From: Rhizoclosmatium globosum
Lineage: Eukaryota > Chytridiomycota > Chytridiomycetes > Chytridiales > Chytriomycetaceae
Assembly: GCA_002104985.1 (NCBI GenBank)
Contig: MCGO01000112.1
Location: 1-64,000 of the forward strand
Reading direction: 5' to 3'
Length of the DNA: 64,000 bases
Positions 32,962-44,097 of the stretch are shown here, piece after piece. Position 1 is the first letter of the stretch, and the number at the start of each line of letters is the position of its first letter. A program made the translations under genes and the position numbers. The notes below the pieces were generated by a model. The model was not told the DNA's origin. It searched no databases and saw nothing but the letters and a program-made list of their open reading frames with translations.

Positions 32962-33481
32962 GCTTTTAGCAGCAGAATGCGTTGTGTGGTGGTTACTGAA
33001 GCAGGTTTAGAGGGGTGAAGTTGAATTTTGTGGAACCCGACTCGAACTTCACCATGAACTTCACAGTCACGACTGAAGCTACTCCTCAAAGTTGAAGGCA
33101 TCACCTTTCAAATGTATCTGAAACATTCTGTTGACCATTGTTTAACATACAATTTGCTAATTTATAGTGGTTTTTGGGAATTCTCAGATCGCCTTGTAAA
33201 TTTTAACCTCAACTCCAAATCCAAGAAGCGTTTGTATGTTTCTTAAATCCTTTGGGAGTCGGTGCAACTTTGGGAGAAGCAAGAAACCGAAAGCAACCCA
33301 TGACAACACCAAACCAGCAAGAAGCCCATCATTGCGCGACAATTGACTGTATGAGTTAGTTCGATCAAGAATCCGAGAAAGTCAAAGGCAGATGCACATT
33401 TCCCCAGCAGTTTCGCATCCCATTCACCAACACAAACACCTCCAGCGCTATTAATACCTAGCATAACGAAAAGATTGCGTT

Positions 33482-33563
33482 CGACAACGGCAGGACTTGA
33501 ACCTGCGCACTCAGAGAGTAATAAATTTCTAGTCTATCGCCTTAACCGCTCGGCCACGTTGTC
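33482..33563 (-). tRNA. tRNA-Ser (anticodon AGA), copy C
   Basis: Same gene as the other two serine copies except for one base in the anticodon stem, turning a G-C pair into G-T, which is still tolerated. Acceptor stem and variable arm are unchanged. Confidence 0.94.
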
Positions 33564-33849
33564 TGTCGTCTCAGAGGGAGAAATCATATAAGTTGCGGAA
33601 ATTAGATAGAACTCCGCCGCAAACCGCGTCGGACCACATGAAATTCGTCATAGTGACGTTACGTAGCTAATAAATTATAGTAAATTATTAAGTAGGGATT
33701 GAAATCAGAGTTTTTTGACATTGACAACCTTCCCCTTCAGAAATATCACCCACACTCACGTCACACTGCCGCCCCCGCATTCGTGCATATCCTCCAATCT
33801 TGAATCGTGTAGTTTCTCCATACTCAAAAAAAAAGCCGCGATATACCAG

Positions 33850-34227
33850 ATGAGAAGGTGGGCGATATCAAACAACGACGCAACCATGCCCGACCCAAAA
33901 CACGCGTTGGAATCCACGGACTCGGCCTTGAATTCGTATACTGATACGAACAGCTCATCAAACCCTGCATACGACGCGACGCAGCAACAGGCGGGGATGT
34001 GGATGATTGTTGGGTCTGTGTTGTTTGTTGGAGTTTTGTGTTTTGTGTTGTATTGCGTGACGGCTGGGTATAAAGTGATGAAACGGAAACGAGCTGTGAC
34101 GGGTATGGTTGTGGGTGGACGTGGTGGTGGCGGTGGGGGTGTTGTTGGAGGGGAGCGGGTTGTTGCTGTTGATGAGACGGGTGGTAGTTCTAGTGTTGCT
34201 GTATTGGAGTTTAAGGTTGTGCCCTGA
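33850..34227 (+). CDS. Small single-pass membrane protein, hypothetical
   Basis: A frame of about 125 residues starting at ATG 33850 (or 33886). A polar Asn/Ser/Thr-rich N-terminus precedes one membrane span (WMIVGSVLFVGVLCFVLYCV), a basic stop-transfer run (KVMKRKR) and a Gly/Val-rich tail. The layout predicts a type III membrane protein with the polar part outside. No family was recognised. The span start WMIVGSVLF loosely resembles WMGIGSGVF of the protein at 31622, so the two might be distant paralogues. Confidence 0.4.
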   Translation: MRRWAISNNDATMPDPKHALESTDSALNSYTDTNSSSNPAYDATQQQAGMWMIVGSVLFVGVLCFVLYCVTAGYKVMKRKRAVTGMVVGGRGGGGGGVVGGERVVAVDETGGSSSVAVLEFKVVP

Positions 34228-34313
34228 TTATTAATGCATTACATTTGTTATATATATTCTATATCTGGATAAGTGTCTTCTGGTTTTGTGTCTTACTGAA
34301 CTGAAAAAAGCAA

Positions 34314-34776
34314 ATGACCACTTCAACGCCAGCTCCAGCCGCACCAAAGAAGGATGACGGTGCTGTTGTTCCTTCATTCTCCTTTGGAACACACCCAGCC
34401 GACTTCCAGGAGATTAGTGTTGCAACGTGAGTGTTTCTAAATAGAGATTGGAAGCAAGCTAACGACTCCCTTTGAAACCAGTCTCCTCGGCGCCTGCTCC
34501 GGATTCGCATGTAAAAAGTTTGCAAAGGGTGCGGGACTTGCGATTGGAGTTGGATTCATGTCATTGCAGGCACTCAACTACTCTGGATACGCCAAGGTGG
34601 ACTGGAACAAGATTGAAAACAGCATAACTAAGGGCATTGATATGGACGGAGATGGAAAGATTACTCAGAATGACTTGAAGTTGGTCAGCTACCGATTGAT
34701 CCACAACTTGACTATGGACCTTCCTTCTGCTGGTGGATTCGCTGCCGCCTTCTTCCTCGGATTCCGTTACGGATAG
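34314..34776 (+). CDS. FUN14-domain protein with EF-hand-like loop
   Basis: Two exons (34314-34427, 34483-34776) give 136 residues. After a Pro/Ala N-terminus, LLGACSGFACKKFAKGAG opens the FUN14 domain, followed by GVGFMSLQALNYSGYAKVDW, which matches the FUNDC1 GGGF.LLQ..SGYV.IDW block, and the C-terminal SAGGFAAAFFLGFRYG membrane segment. Between them lies DMDGDGKITQNDL, a full DxDxDG calcium-loop pattern, also found in some fungal and plant FUN14 proteins. FUNDC1 is a mitochondrial outer-membrane mitophagy receptor; no clear LC3-binding YxxL motif is visible in the short N-terminus here. Membrane location is likely, a mitophagy role is inference. Confidence 0.85.
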
Positions 34777-34856
34777 ATAGACAGTTGTTTTATTATTCGT
34801 ACAGGTTGAAGTGATATGAGGTGTTTGAGCATTGAACATCGAATAAAATGGATTGA

Positions 34857-35510
34857 TCATGGGGCAGTGAGACCGCGGAAGACCATGACAGCCGCCGTGT
34901 TCACAAGGAGTACTCTTGAGTAAAAGTAGTGCAAGTTGAGTGAGACTTGCGACACGTCTCGACCCTTTGGCACATTCAAACCAGAGCCAAAGCGAATCAC
35001 CGCGGATGCCCCGTCCTCAGTTTCCCCGACACTCAAAAAGGTTGAGCCCGAGAACGGCGCGCCCTTCGCGGACCACGACAGAAGAAGTTGATTGTGGGCA
35101 CGCGCCTCAACGGTCCAAATCGCCATCTTGTTTCCCTGGTCGAACGAGTGCGGAACAGCAACGTTGTCGGCAAGACCCGCGTTGAAGATCAGCCACCGCT
35201 CAAGCGCAAACACCGGCGAGTGGCCGAAACTCGATGCCGCCTCGCTGATCGTGATGCGGCGACTTGGTGGTCCGAGGAGTCGCCTGGGGACACGCAGCTC
35301 GAACGTGTCAAACGGAAGCTGCGACTCAGGGAACGTGCGCGACAGCTGCTCCTTCTTAAGCGCCAAGAGCGTGTCCCGGGGAACCGCGTCTAGCTTGCGT
35401 GTCAGTGCGTATGTGGCCGCAATCCCGCATCCACTGGCAATAAGAAGTGCGCGAATCATCGAAACTCTTGTGTTGTGATTCGTCATCCATACAAATCCAA
35501 TCCAATCCAT
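34857..35510 (-). CDS. Conserved-looking hypothetical protein with N-terminal membrane anchor
   Basis: An intronless minus-strand frame of up to 217 residues; the true start may be the ATG at 35510, 35486 or 35459. A short hydrophobic segment (MIRALLIASGCGIAATYALT) could be a signal anchor or mitochondrial presequence. The rest is a soluble domain with beta-rich character (FELRVPRRLLGPPSRRIT, SPVFALERWLIFNAGLAD, TFLSVGETEDGASAVIRFGS) and no known motif that I recognise. It converges with the FUN14 gene, with 80 nt between stops. Base composition is clearly GC-richer than its neighbours. Confidence 0.55.
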   Translation of the reverse strand: MDWIGFVWMTNHNTRVSMIRALLIASGCGIAATYALTRKLDAVPRDTLLALKKEQLSRTFPESQLPFDTFELRVPRRLLGPPSRRITISEAASSFGHSPVFALERWLIFNAGLADNVAVPHSFDQGNKMAIWTVEARAHNQLLLSWSAKGAPFSGSTFLSVGETEDGASAVIRFGSGLNVPKGRDVSQVSLNLHYFYSRVLLVNTAAVMVFRGLTAP

Positions 35511-35622
35511 GCCAATCCATTCTGAATCATATCCATCACATTTTTAAAGTCAATGTTCCTCTTCTGTTTGCTGCGAGAATCTTTACGAAAATCACTGACA
35601 AGCTCAAGCTACAGCGGACAAC

Positions 35623-38600
35623 ATGACAACTCCAACTATTCCAGCCCTTGTAATCCCAAAGCGCTCACCCAGCAATCAATCAACAGCCTCTGTTTCATCT
35701 TCCCTCTCTCCCGCAAGTCCCTTTACTCCAACTTCCCCGGCATCCCCAAAACCAGTCACTCTCATGATTCCAGAATCTATAAGCTCTCTCGCCTCCTCAA
35801 AAGGAAACTGTTTAAGCCCTGGACCTGTTCGCAAACGAAAGAAAAAGAAGAATACAAAGGACGACGACGCTCCTTCAACGGGGCCTATCGTGATTGACGG
35901 CGCAATCTTTGGGGAAGAACCTCCGGTTGAAGAATACGTGTTTCCTGTCAGACCTCCTCCTTCAACCACCGATGGTGAAAATGAGGACGAGAAAGGTGGC
36001 TTCGCGATTGGCTTACCTGATTCTCCGACTCCGCCGCGTCGTAAAAATATTATGGAAATCACGAATCCACGAGGCGATGGTGCTACCGCTTCTAATAAAC
36101 GCGCAAACAACGGAAAATCTGAAAGTGATACAGCAGAAGAAGGTTCTCTAGGGTCACTCGTCCAGCTTGTGTTGCCTGACATTGCCGGAAGTACAAACCC
36201 CAAGAGCAATACGGTTGGAGATCTTGGACTTGGAGGCTCTAGCACAAAGAAAAATGAGCAAGTAAAGAGATCAAGACGGACTAGTACCGATGATTTTATT
36301 TTTGGAGCAAGTGCTGCGTCATCGAGACGTGGGTCTTCGTCGAGACGGGGAAGTCTTGCGCCCAACATGAGACTTCGTCGGGAATCGGCACAACAACATG
36401 AAAATGTGTCTCAAGATATTCCAGGCGTCGTTGTGAAATTGCCAATGCTACAACCAAATGTTCCTGTCGGCATATTTAATGAAGGCAGCTCTGAATCTGG
36501 GGAAACCAAGAATAATGCTACAAAACCTGGCGCTAGACCCTCGACCTCTCTAGGAGAAGGCCTTGGAGCTCCAGGAACAGGTGCTGAAAAAAGACGGACT
36601 AGTATGTACGCCGGGTCTGTTGCCCTTGGCGTTGCACTTTCTCAAGCGAGACCAAGAACACCTCCCGCCCTATTACAAGCTCCAGTCGGAGAAGAAGATG
36701 AAGAGCATGAAGAAGAAAATGATGCGGCAGGTGGGGAAGTCAATCTGTACATCAGACCCTCCCTCATTGTACAACAACCTCCGGAAGACTCACCGAATGG
36801 CGAAAATGGAACTATTAATGAAGTAGGAGGACTTATTGGCACTACGACCCAGTATTCAAGGAACGGTTCTTCAAGACGTAAACAAAGTCTCTACTCAAAC
36901 GCTTCTGCAATCCTCATGAAACCTCACAGTCCGCCTTCTGAGAACGACCAAGCTTCTTCCATCGCATACTCAACTGCAAGACGAAGTACAATTTCGAAAG
37001 GCTCGTTTTCGTCTGCTACAGACCGCAGGAAATCGTTGAAAACGCCAGGAAATACATCCAGAACCCGGTTATCCCAAGGCACACGGCCAGAATCGCCAAA
37101 CCATACCCCAACAATCACGCGAAACTCCTTCACAACCGCACCACCACCCCGTCTCTCCGTAAACACAATCCTCAACAGAGTCGGACAAATGGACAAAACA
37201 CTAGGTAAAAACCACACCCACCCCCATCCCCTATCATTTCAAACCAAACTAACCCCTACGTACCACAAAAAAAAACAAAACAGCCGACCTAAAAGCCCGC
37301 TTCGAAAAAGCCGTCGCAGTCCCAACCCCAACAACCCCTTCCACACCCCTCCCCCACCACACAACCCTCACCATCCCACAACCACCCCCAACAACCACCC
37401 GCCACCTCCGCCGCGCCACAAAGGTATACCTCCAAGACCGCGACACATGGACAGTCCTCCAAGACTCCCGCAAGCGCATCGACGACGAGAAAGAGCGCAA
37501 GCGGCTCATGACGCTTACGCCGTTTGTGTTTCGGCTTGAGGAGGGGGAGGATGGGGATGGCGGGGTTGGGTGGGGGGAGGGGAGGAGTAGTGGGACTGGG
37601 TGGAGGAGGGATAGTCTTGGTGTTCCTGGAGTGCGGATGGGGGGAGGTGGGGGAGGTGGGGGGTCGAAGGAGGGGTCGAGGAGGAGTTCGGTTGATTTGA
37701 GTAGGGTTGGGGATGGTGGTGGCGGTGGCGGTGGTGGGTCGAGGAGGGGGTCGTTTCATACAGGGAATAGTTGTATTAATTTGTTTGGTGGGGCGGCATC
37801 GCGGCGGAGTAGTTCGATGGATTTGTTGGGATTGGGAGGTGGGAAGACTGGTGGTTCGAATTTTAATCTTGCGGGATCTGGTAATGACCTTTCGTTTAAG
37901 TTGATTAAGGCGGATCGTGGGGAGGATGGGTCTGACGAGGACGAAGATTCGGAGGATGACGAGGATTCCGATGAACTTTCGGACAGTGACTTTGACGAGG
38001 ACAAAGTAATTGAGTCGCGCTGTTTGAGTACGCAGTTAGTCTCCAACAATGCCCCGTCTCGGCGAGACCTGTTTCTCCAGCAGCAACGCAAAAAGTCAAC
38101 ATTTGGAGGCTTTGGTGGAAGTCTATACATGGGATCTACATTCTTGACTGACTTTGAGGTGGACGAAAATTACGGGAAATCGGAAATGTTCTTCCGCTTG
38201 CGTCGAATGTTCCGTCTCGTGGCTCTTGCATCACACTTTACCAAATACCTCAGCAAAATCCTCAAGAACCCAGTACAGTTGAGTATCTATTTTTACGTCT
38301 TTAATTTCGACCTTAACACCACCTTCAACAGATGGGGCTGGGAATACGACCCAGACGCAAACTTTGCCCAAGAAGTCGCAAACCCAACCAACACCGAAAA
38401 GACACGAAACATAGTCTCCGCCGTTGATTTCGCCGTCGGTCACCTGTTCAGTAAAAACAGCTACCAAGGCTGGCTCACACCACCCATGCGCGCATTATTC
38501 CGAAAACCACCTGAACTCCGCACGGACCTCGAGCTGTCCGAGTTGCAAGGCTTCTGTAGCACCATGAAGGCGTTCCGAAAGTATCCACCCGCGATTCAAC

Positions 38601-39877
38601 GAGAACTGCTTAAAGTCGGGCGTTATGAGAGGTGGCACAGTGAACGAATGATTGTTGGCGAGAACCAAAAGGGAATGTACTTTTACGTTATTCTCGACGG
38701 TGAGATTGAAATGTTCAGGATGGATCGGGAGGGTATGACTAAAGATAAGCGGTCGCGGAGTCAATTGAGTATTTCGGCTGTGAGTTCGGAATCGATTATG
38801 AATGAAAGTAAGAAGACGGATGATTATGAGAGAAAGTATCGGATTCCACTTGGGTCTCAAACGAGTGGAGGTTTGTGTTTTGTCGCTTTGACGGTGCTAG
38901 ATACTAAATAGACTGGTTGAATAGATTCGTTTGGGGAATTGGCGTTTGTTAGCGGTCTTAGAATCACATCGGCTATTACGAAAAAGACGACAGAGTTTCT
39001 GTTGATTGAGAGAGACGACTACTTGAGGATTGTGCAGGACACTAATGATACGCATCTTCGTGAGAAGCTGTCATTTCTCAAAAGGATTCCACTATTCAAG
39101 ACACTGAGTGCGAATATTGAAACGATTGCATTGTATGGTGATTTAAAGTCGTATCCACCAGAAAGTGTAGTGATTTGTGAAGGTGATCCATGTGAATACT
39201 TGTACTTCTTAAGGTATGTGTTGTTCGATTGGTAGCTTTAGTGTGCTGATGGTTCTTATCACAGATCGGGCAGTTGTAGACTCATTAAGGCACTCTCATT
39301 CGAGAAAGTCAAGTATCATAATGGCACATATAGCTTGGTGCCACTTTCCGCGGAACAACAACAACAGCATTACCAAAACATTATGACCAATACCCCACCA
39401 CCAGCCAACACTTCATTAGAGGCGTACCAAGAAGCCGTGCAAACCGCTCTCCCCGAACACATTGTCACCAAATTCCTAAACACCAACAAGCTGCAAGCAG
39501 GAGACTACTATTTCGACGGGTCCGAATCCATCAACCCAAACGACCTCGCCTTCAACACTGGAGCCCGCGCCATCACAGCCAAAACATCCGTCATCACAAA
39601 CTTGCGGTCCGAGTTTCTAGTCATTTCCAAAATTGACTTTAACAAGTTTGCCACGAAGGAGACGTGGAAAGCGTTTTCTGCGGGGGTTGCGGATAAAGCC
39701 GTTCCACCGATCAACGTGTTGAATCAAGTGTATATTGAGAGTCGGCGGTGGTATTTACACAAGAAGCATGTTACGCAGTCGATATTGAAGGAGATACGCA
39801 TCAAGCGGGAGGAGGAAGCTCAGGGGACGCAGAGGAAGGTGAATGAGATTTCGGTGCGGCTACTCAAGAGTACGTAA
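35623..39877 (+). CDS. Cyclic nucleotide-binding-domain protein with long disordered N-terminus
   Basis: Five or more exons encode about 1,330 residues. The first 800 are Ser/Pro/Gly-rich with repeated RRxS-type basic-Ser sites (RRGSSSRRGS, SRRKQS) that could be kinase targets, and acidic runs (DEDEDSEDDEDSDE). A helical segment MFFRLRRMFRLVALASHFTK precedes the first cNMP domain: AFRKYPPAIQRELLKVGRYE, MYFYVILDGEIEMF, a basic insert, then SFGELAFVSGLRITSAIT with the GEL and Arg of the phosphate-binding cassette. A second, partial cNMP domain follows (LFKTLSANIETIALYGDLKS, EGDPCEYLYFLRSGSCRLI). The arrangement resembles animal CNBD2. Introns are at about 37205-37284, 38278-38331, 38880-38925 and 39214-39264. 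Binding of cAMP or cGMP is expected but not proven. Confidence 0.78.
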
Positions 39878-40883
39878 CTGACAATAATAAAGTGACATTA
39901 TTATAATTATATAATTCGCGATTTCTGTTTTGCTTTTTTGATGTGGAAGTGAATTGTCAGAATCACAGAAAGTTGTTGCTCGCAAACACCTTCGGCTCAT
40001 GGAGTGGTCTGCTCACGCGGTACCCTGCCCTGGACTCTGATCCGGTGCACCTTGGACACGTTGAAGGTCTGTGGTATTTAATACCCGTCCGTTGGTTTGG
40101 CTGTTAGACGCGTTCAATGGAAGCCCCTGCGACAAGGAGTCTCTCCTCGCCCGGTACCGGCGGAGAGTCTCTGAAGCAGGATCGCCAGTCTCTACATTGA
40201 CCTTCTTTCACCCGTCTGTCACTTCCCTTTCGACACACGCGTTAAAATGAGATGGCTCTTAATGTCACTTGTTGACAGTTCTGGGTCCTCATCCTGGCAG
40301 ACAGCTCGGTGCTTTATCGCATTGCACTGACTGGTTGTTAGGAGCGTAACGTCCATGTAGAAAGCCTGTAAGCGCTTGATTCTTCCAATGCAAGAATGTG
40401 GCTGTCCACCACCGCTGAGTGTATGATTGTTGCTGTGATAGACATACGAGCTTCTGCCCCCCTCCCTCCTCTCTCCTCTCCTTCTCTCTCTTTTTCTCTC
40501 CTTTATGATCCATCCTCTCTGTCTTCACCCTTTTTTCTTCTTCTTTTCTTATTTTTTCTTGTGGTGAACATTCTGGAGCCTTCACGTGGCGTTCACTGTT
40601 AGTAACTCTTAGCAGGCGCGATCATAAATTGATAGCGCTCTCCTCTGGGTGAAGCTAATCTCAGTTTAAAATTTCAAATAAATACAATATCTACCCTATA
40701 CTCTTCAGTTCTTTAGTTTATTCGACGATAATATAATACGAAGAAATGTTTTCAAAGGGAAGTTGATGCTTAAACTAAGACTCTGCAGCATCTGAAGAAT
40801 CAATAGGTTGCTTCCGTGAACCATGCCTCATATGTGCTTTAAGTATTCCCTTCTTTCCTCCTTTTCTATTAAAAAGCAAGACA
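39878..40883. other. 1 kb non-coding gap with structured GC-rich part
   Basis: No gene or tRNA found. From about 39990 to 40230 the sequence is GC-richer than other intergenic DNA and has a hairpin CTCTCC..GCC/GGC.GGAGAG (about 40142-40168). An AT-rich TATA-like patch sits just upstream (about 39900-39917). I tried to fit U1-U6, SRP, RNase P/MRP, U3 and 5S landmarks without success. The rest is unremarkable apart from the pyrimidine tract. Confidence 0.35.
40456..40560 (+). repeat. Polypyrimidine tract
   Basis: About 105 bases made almost wholly of C and T (CCCTCCCTCCTCTCTCC, later TTTTTTCTTCTTCTTTTC), broken only by a short ATGATCCATC patch. Low-complexity; no coding content. Confidence 0.75.
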
Positions 40884-43405
40884 ATGTCCGAAACACTCGG
40901 GACGCAGCTCAGCAACTGGGCCAAGTCGATGGGCGCCACCGCGTCGATTGTTTCCAGTTCGCCGTTGACGCGCGGCTTTGAAGTGCGGGCGATTACGGGC
41001 GCGGGGCTTGAGCGGTTTGTTTTGATTGTTACTTGTTAGGTGGTTGGTACCAGTTGACACTTGACACTTGACTCGGGATTCACAGACTCGCAACGCCGCA
41101 GTTGGATCACATTTGGCGCTTTCTTGTTTCGCGAATTGTGTCGAAATGGTGGGTTTTGTTGATTGGATTGATTGGATTGATTGTTGCAACTAAGCACAAC
41201 CAAACAGTGAGGCGCAGACTATTCGACGCGTGCTGGACTAGTTGCGTATCGTTTCATAGTGATTCTATGCTACATTCTATTCACACTGAATACTGAATAC
41301 TGAATGCTGACCAATCAGTGCTGCCGCCCAACCATCCGCCGCTTCCTTCAAACACCTTCAGGCTCTGAAACAACTCAAATTAAAGCAACTCGCGGACCGC
41401 GAAGCTCTCTTGAAAAAGCGCGATGATCTCAGAAGGAAACTGGCACATGCTCAGAACTCTGTCGCTGCGAAAGAGGCTTCTTTCAAAGCAACAGTAGACG
41501 CTGTCGTTACTGCAGAACACGAACTCAATGCATTCACAAACGCCATCAACGAAAAGAAGAGGAAACTCGTTCTTCAGGAGGCGTACGAGAAGGATGCCTT
41601 GGAATTCATTTCGGTTTTACAAGAGTATTCTGCTCTGTTGACTGGATTGCTTGAGCTAAAGTCTCGTGCATCGAGTGCACAAATTCAGCTTGAGACTGTG
41701 AAAGATATTTGTGACCGTGTCGAGCGTCATTACTTCCATCCTTCCACTGGGTTGGTGTCCTTACAGAATCTACACGAACTGAAGTTACTGAAAATGATTC
41801 CAGGGCAACCACAGACACAGACACGGAAATCGTCATGAAAATTCAATTGCTTGTTCTGTCACCAGATTGCAGAACGTTATTCAGCTCTCTCACAGCACTC
41901 ACTCGTGCAGCCTCGGAATCTCTGTTTCAATCCACAAACTATCATTCGCACGAACACTCAGACACCACGCCCTCGACCTCAATCAAAAAGCTATTGCACG
42001 TGCGGTTTCTATCCAATTAATATCAGCTCTTCACTAATCACTCAACCAACCAAACAAAGCACATTACACGCGATCACGTCCTCCTCTACAACGAAACAAA
42101 GAAAATCCAACACGAAACAGAAGCCGTACTTCTCCAAATCCAGCATATTCTCGAATCAGTACAGGATGGAATTACAAATCCGGAGGAATCCAAGACTGTT
42201 TTGTAACTAACCCGTTCTTATTTTTATCCCATCATAACATTCAAAACATAAGGGCCTACATGAACGCATATTCAGATCATGAAGCGTACAAAGCCGTATC
42301 AAAACGTTTAGAGGAATACGTTGTTGATCTGGAAGACACAGTCCACTCTGCCCATGCCTCTGAAAACCATGTCCGTGAGCTGCAAGAAAAAGTGTCGGAG
42401 CTTGGAAAAGAGTTGGTAATGTTTCGACTTTGTAATTCGTTTTTTGTTCCTATGTGGTCTTCTTACCAACAGTGACCAGGCTCGGAAACATGGTCTCATC
42501 GCGTCCATCATGGAAGCCAATGCAATTTCACGGGGAAATGTATTGGCGTTGAGGGAACGAGTTGAGTGTGGTTTCCACATTCTTGAGAGCTACTAAAGTA
42601 TACTCTAGAATGAGCAGCTCGCAAATACACGCATCACGCAAGTTGTACCTGCTGTGAATGAAGTTGCCACTCGGTTACATGGACACGTTGCGAAAGAAAT
42701 GCATGCCTTGAATGGCATTGTTGTCTCGGATGATGTTGTTTGTTCTATTATGAATGGTGGAGTGATTACAGAATCTGTCGAGTGTCCAAAGGAAGTGTTG
42801 GAAGAAATCCGGGATACGTTGGAGATGCCAAAATACCTGGTGAGTTGTTTCTGTGGTTTGATGAGTATGAAAACTGAAACTCTCATCAAGCCGCTTGACC
42901 AAATTCCGGAATACGTCCAGAAAATGAATGACGCTTGTGAGTTTTACTTACCTTGCATGTAATGAAGATCTGAATGAACCTTGGCAACGACAGTCGAATT
43001 CAACACGAAAATGATACAAACTGAGAAACTACGAGCTGAGGAGCACAAAACACGCGGTAACAAAGTCCTGGCTCGTAATTATACACCATCCTCACCTTAC
43101 TTCTCCCACCAAGTCAACAACCTGACTTCCTCCACATCCAACCCCTTGTTTCAACCCGACAATCTAAATTCCACAAACCTGAAAACATTTGTTGATTCCG
43201 TCAAAGGTATCAATTTGACTCCCTTCGCAGTACCCCATACTAACTTGAATCCATCTTCTCAGCATCCTCCGACAAGTACACACACGAAATGAATCAACTG
43301 ATGCACAAGATTGACACAGAAACCATGCAAGACGCACAACAAGCGCGGTTAGTGTCCGCCCGGATTTCGCATGTGAAGGATATGTTGATGAAGAGGCGGG
43401 GATGA
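40884..43405 (+). CDS. Coiled-coil protein resembling augmin subunit HAUS5
   Basis: Multiple exons, about 600 residues. The N-terminus MSETLGTQLSNWAKSMGA with SPLTRGFEVR and LATPQLDHIWRFLVSRIVSK resembles the compact N-terminal domain of HAUS5 (W..EMG, then a helix before IW.YI..HV). It continues as heptad-rich coiled coil (LKKRDDLRRKLAHAQNSVAA, HELNAFTNAINEKKRKL), then Gln/Asn-rich helices and the end MQDAQQARLVSARISHVKDM. HAUS5 is a long coiled-coil subunit of augmin, which recruits gamma-tubulin to spindle microtubules. The coiled-coil nature is clear, the family call rests on the N-terminus only. Exons after 41838 are interrupted by several possible introns and their ends are approximate. 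Confidence 0.5.
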
Positions 43406-43538
43406 TTTCGCTGTTTTCCGTATCCTTTTCTTTTCATCATTGTATAATTGCGACGGAATAGTGACATTGATGTTTGTTGTATTTTGAATCGTAGGCGGGG
43501 TTTATTTTTTGGGATATCAAAGTAGAGTGATCCGCTTC

Positions 43539-43935
43539 TTAGGCGATAGTTGGCTTTTCAAGGACCCATGCACTGTTTGTCTTGAATGACTCTGGGGCTT
43601 CAGTCTCGAACTGGAGAGAGAGTGTGTTCTGGTTAGTAAAGGACAGATTGGGTACAAGTGATCTTACTCTTTGACGGTTGACGTTTCCAGAAAGTCTCGA
43701 GTCTCTCTCCATCATGTGTCTGTCCCATTTGTCAACGTTGAATCGTTTGGCCTGGTGGGTGGTGTGTGGTGTGTATTGGTTAGCAGGAAGGTGGGTTTGG
43801 GTTGTGTAGTTTCACCTTTCCGTAGTTCTGGAAGCTCTGCCAGTAGTACAGACCAGTGTACGTTGCGTATCCGAGACCGGCAATGACAAACAAGGAGGAC
43901 ACAGCCTCAACTGGGACTTGGAAGCGTTGAGCCAT
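43539..43935 (-). CDS. NDUFA1: NADH:ubiquinone oxidoreductase subunit NDUFA1 (MWFE)
   Basis: Three exons (43816-43935, 43668-43751, 43539-43628) encode 97 residues. A membrane span follows the start (VSSLFVIAGLGYATYTGLYY), then AKRFNVDKWDRHMMERDSRL with SGNVNRQ, the hallmark of the family (fungal form: ARWNVDTWDRVMMERDRRLTG). The C-terminus is longer than in mammals, as in other fungi. This is a single-span accessory subunit of complex I in the mitochondrial inner membrane, needed for membrane-arm assembly. Confidence 0.93.
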
Positions 43936-44097
43936 TTTCGGTTAAAGACGTTTTTCACTTTTGACCAAAAGTGGAAGGAACAAATTGTTCTCTCTATCTC
44001 TTTCTTTCTTCTGTTTTCAAAAAAGTGCGAATATATTTGACACGGTTTCATTTTTTGTTATTGAAGTAGAGACTGATAAAGGGAGACTGATTCCTTT

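Larger units (their letters stand above)
31990..33563 (+). repeat. Dispersed tRNA-linked repeat, copy C
   Basis: Same order and orientation as copy B: leader, core frame, tRNA-Pro(TGG), convergent tRNA-Ser(AGA). The first 900 nt are close to copy B; the spacer between the tRNAs has diverged heavily after the first 90 nt. The core frame from ATG 32408 is broken by a 12 nt insertion (about 32572-32583) that brings an in-frame TGA. The TATA-like box is also altered. This copy looks the most decayed. Confidence 0.85.

Noticed and set aside
14104..33563. CRISPR-like or tandem satellite explanation for the repeats
   Set aside because: Copies are long, dispersed, differently oriented and contain tRNA genes; there are no short regularly spaced repeats.
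35676..36368. 230-codon minus-strand frame
   Set aside because: Antisense of the Ser-rich start of the cNMP-binding protein; codon pattern and splice sites support the plus strand.
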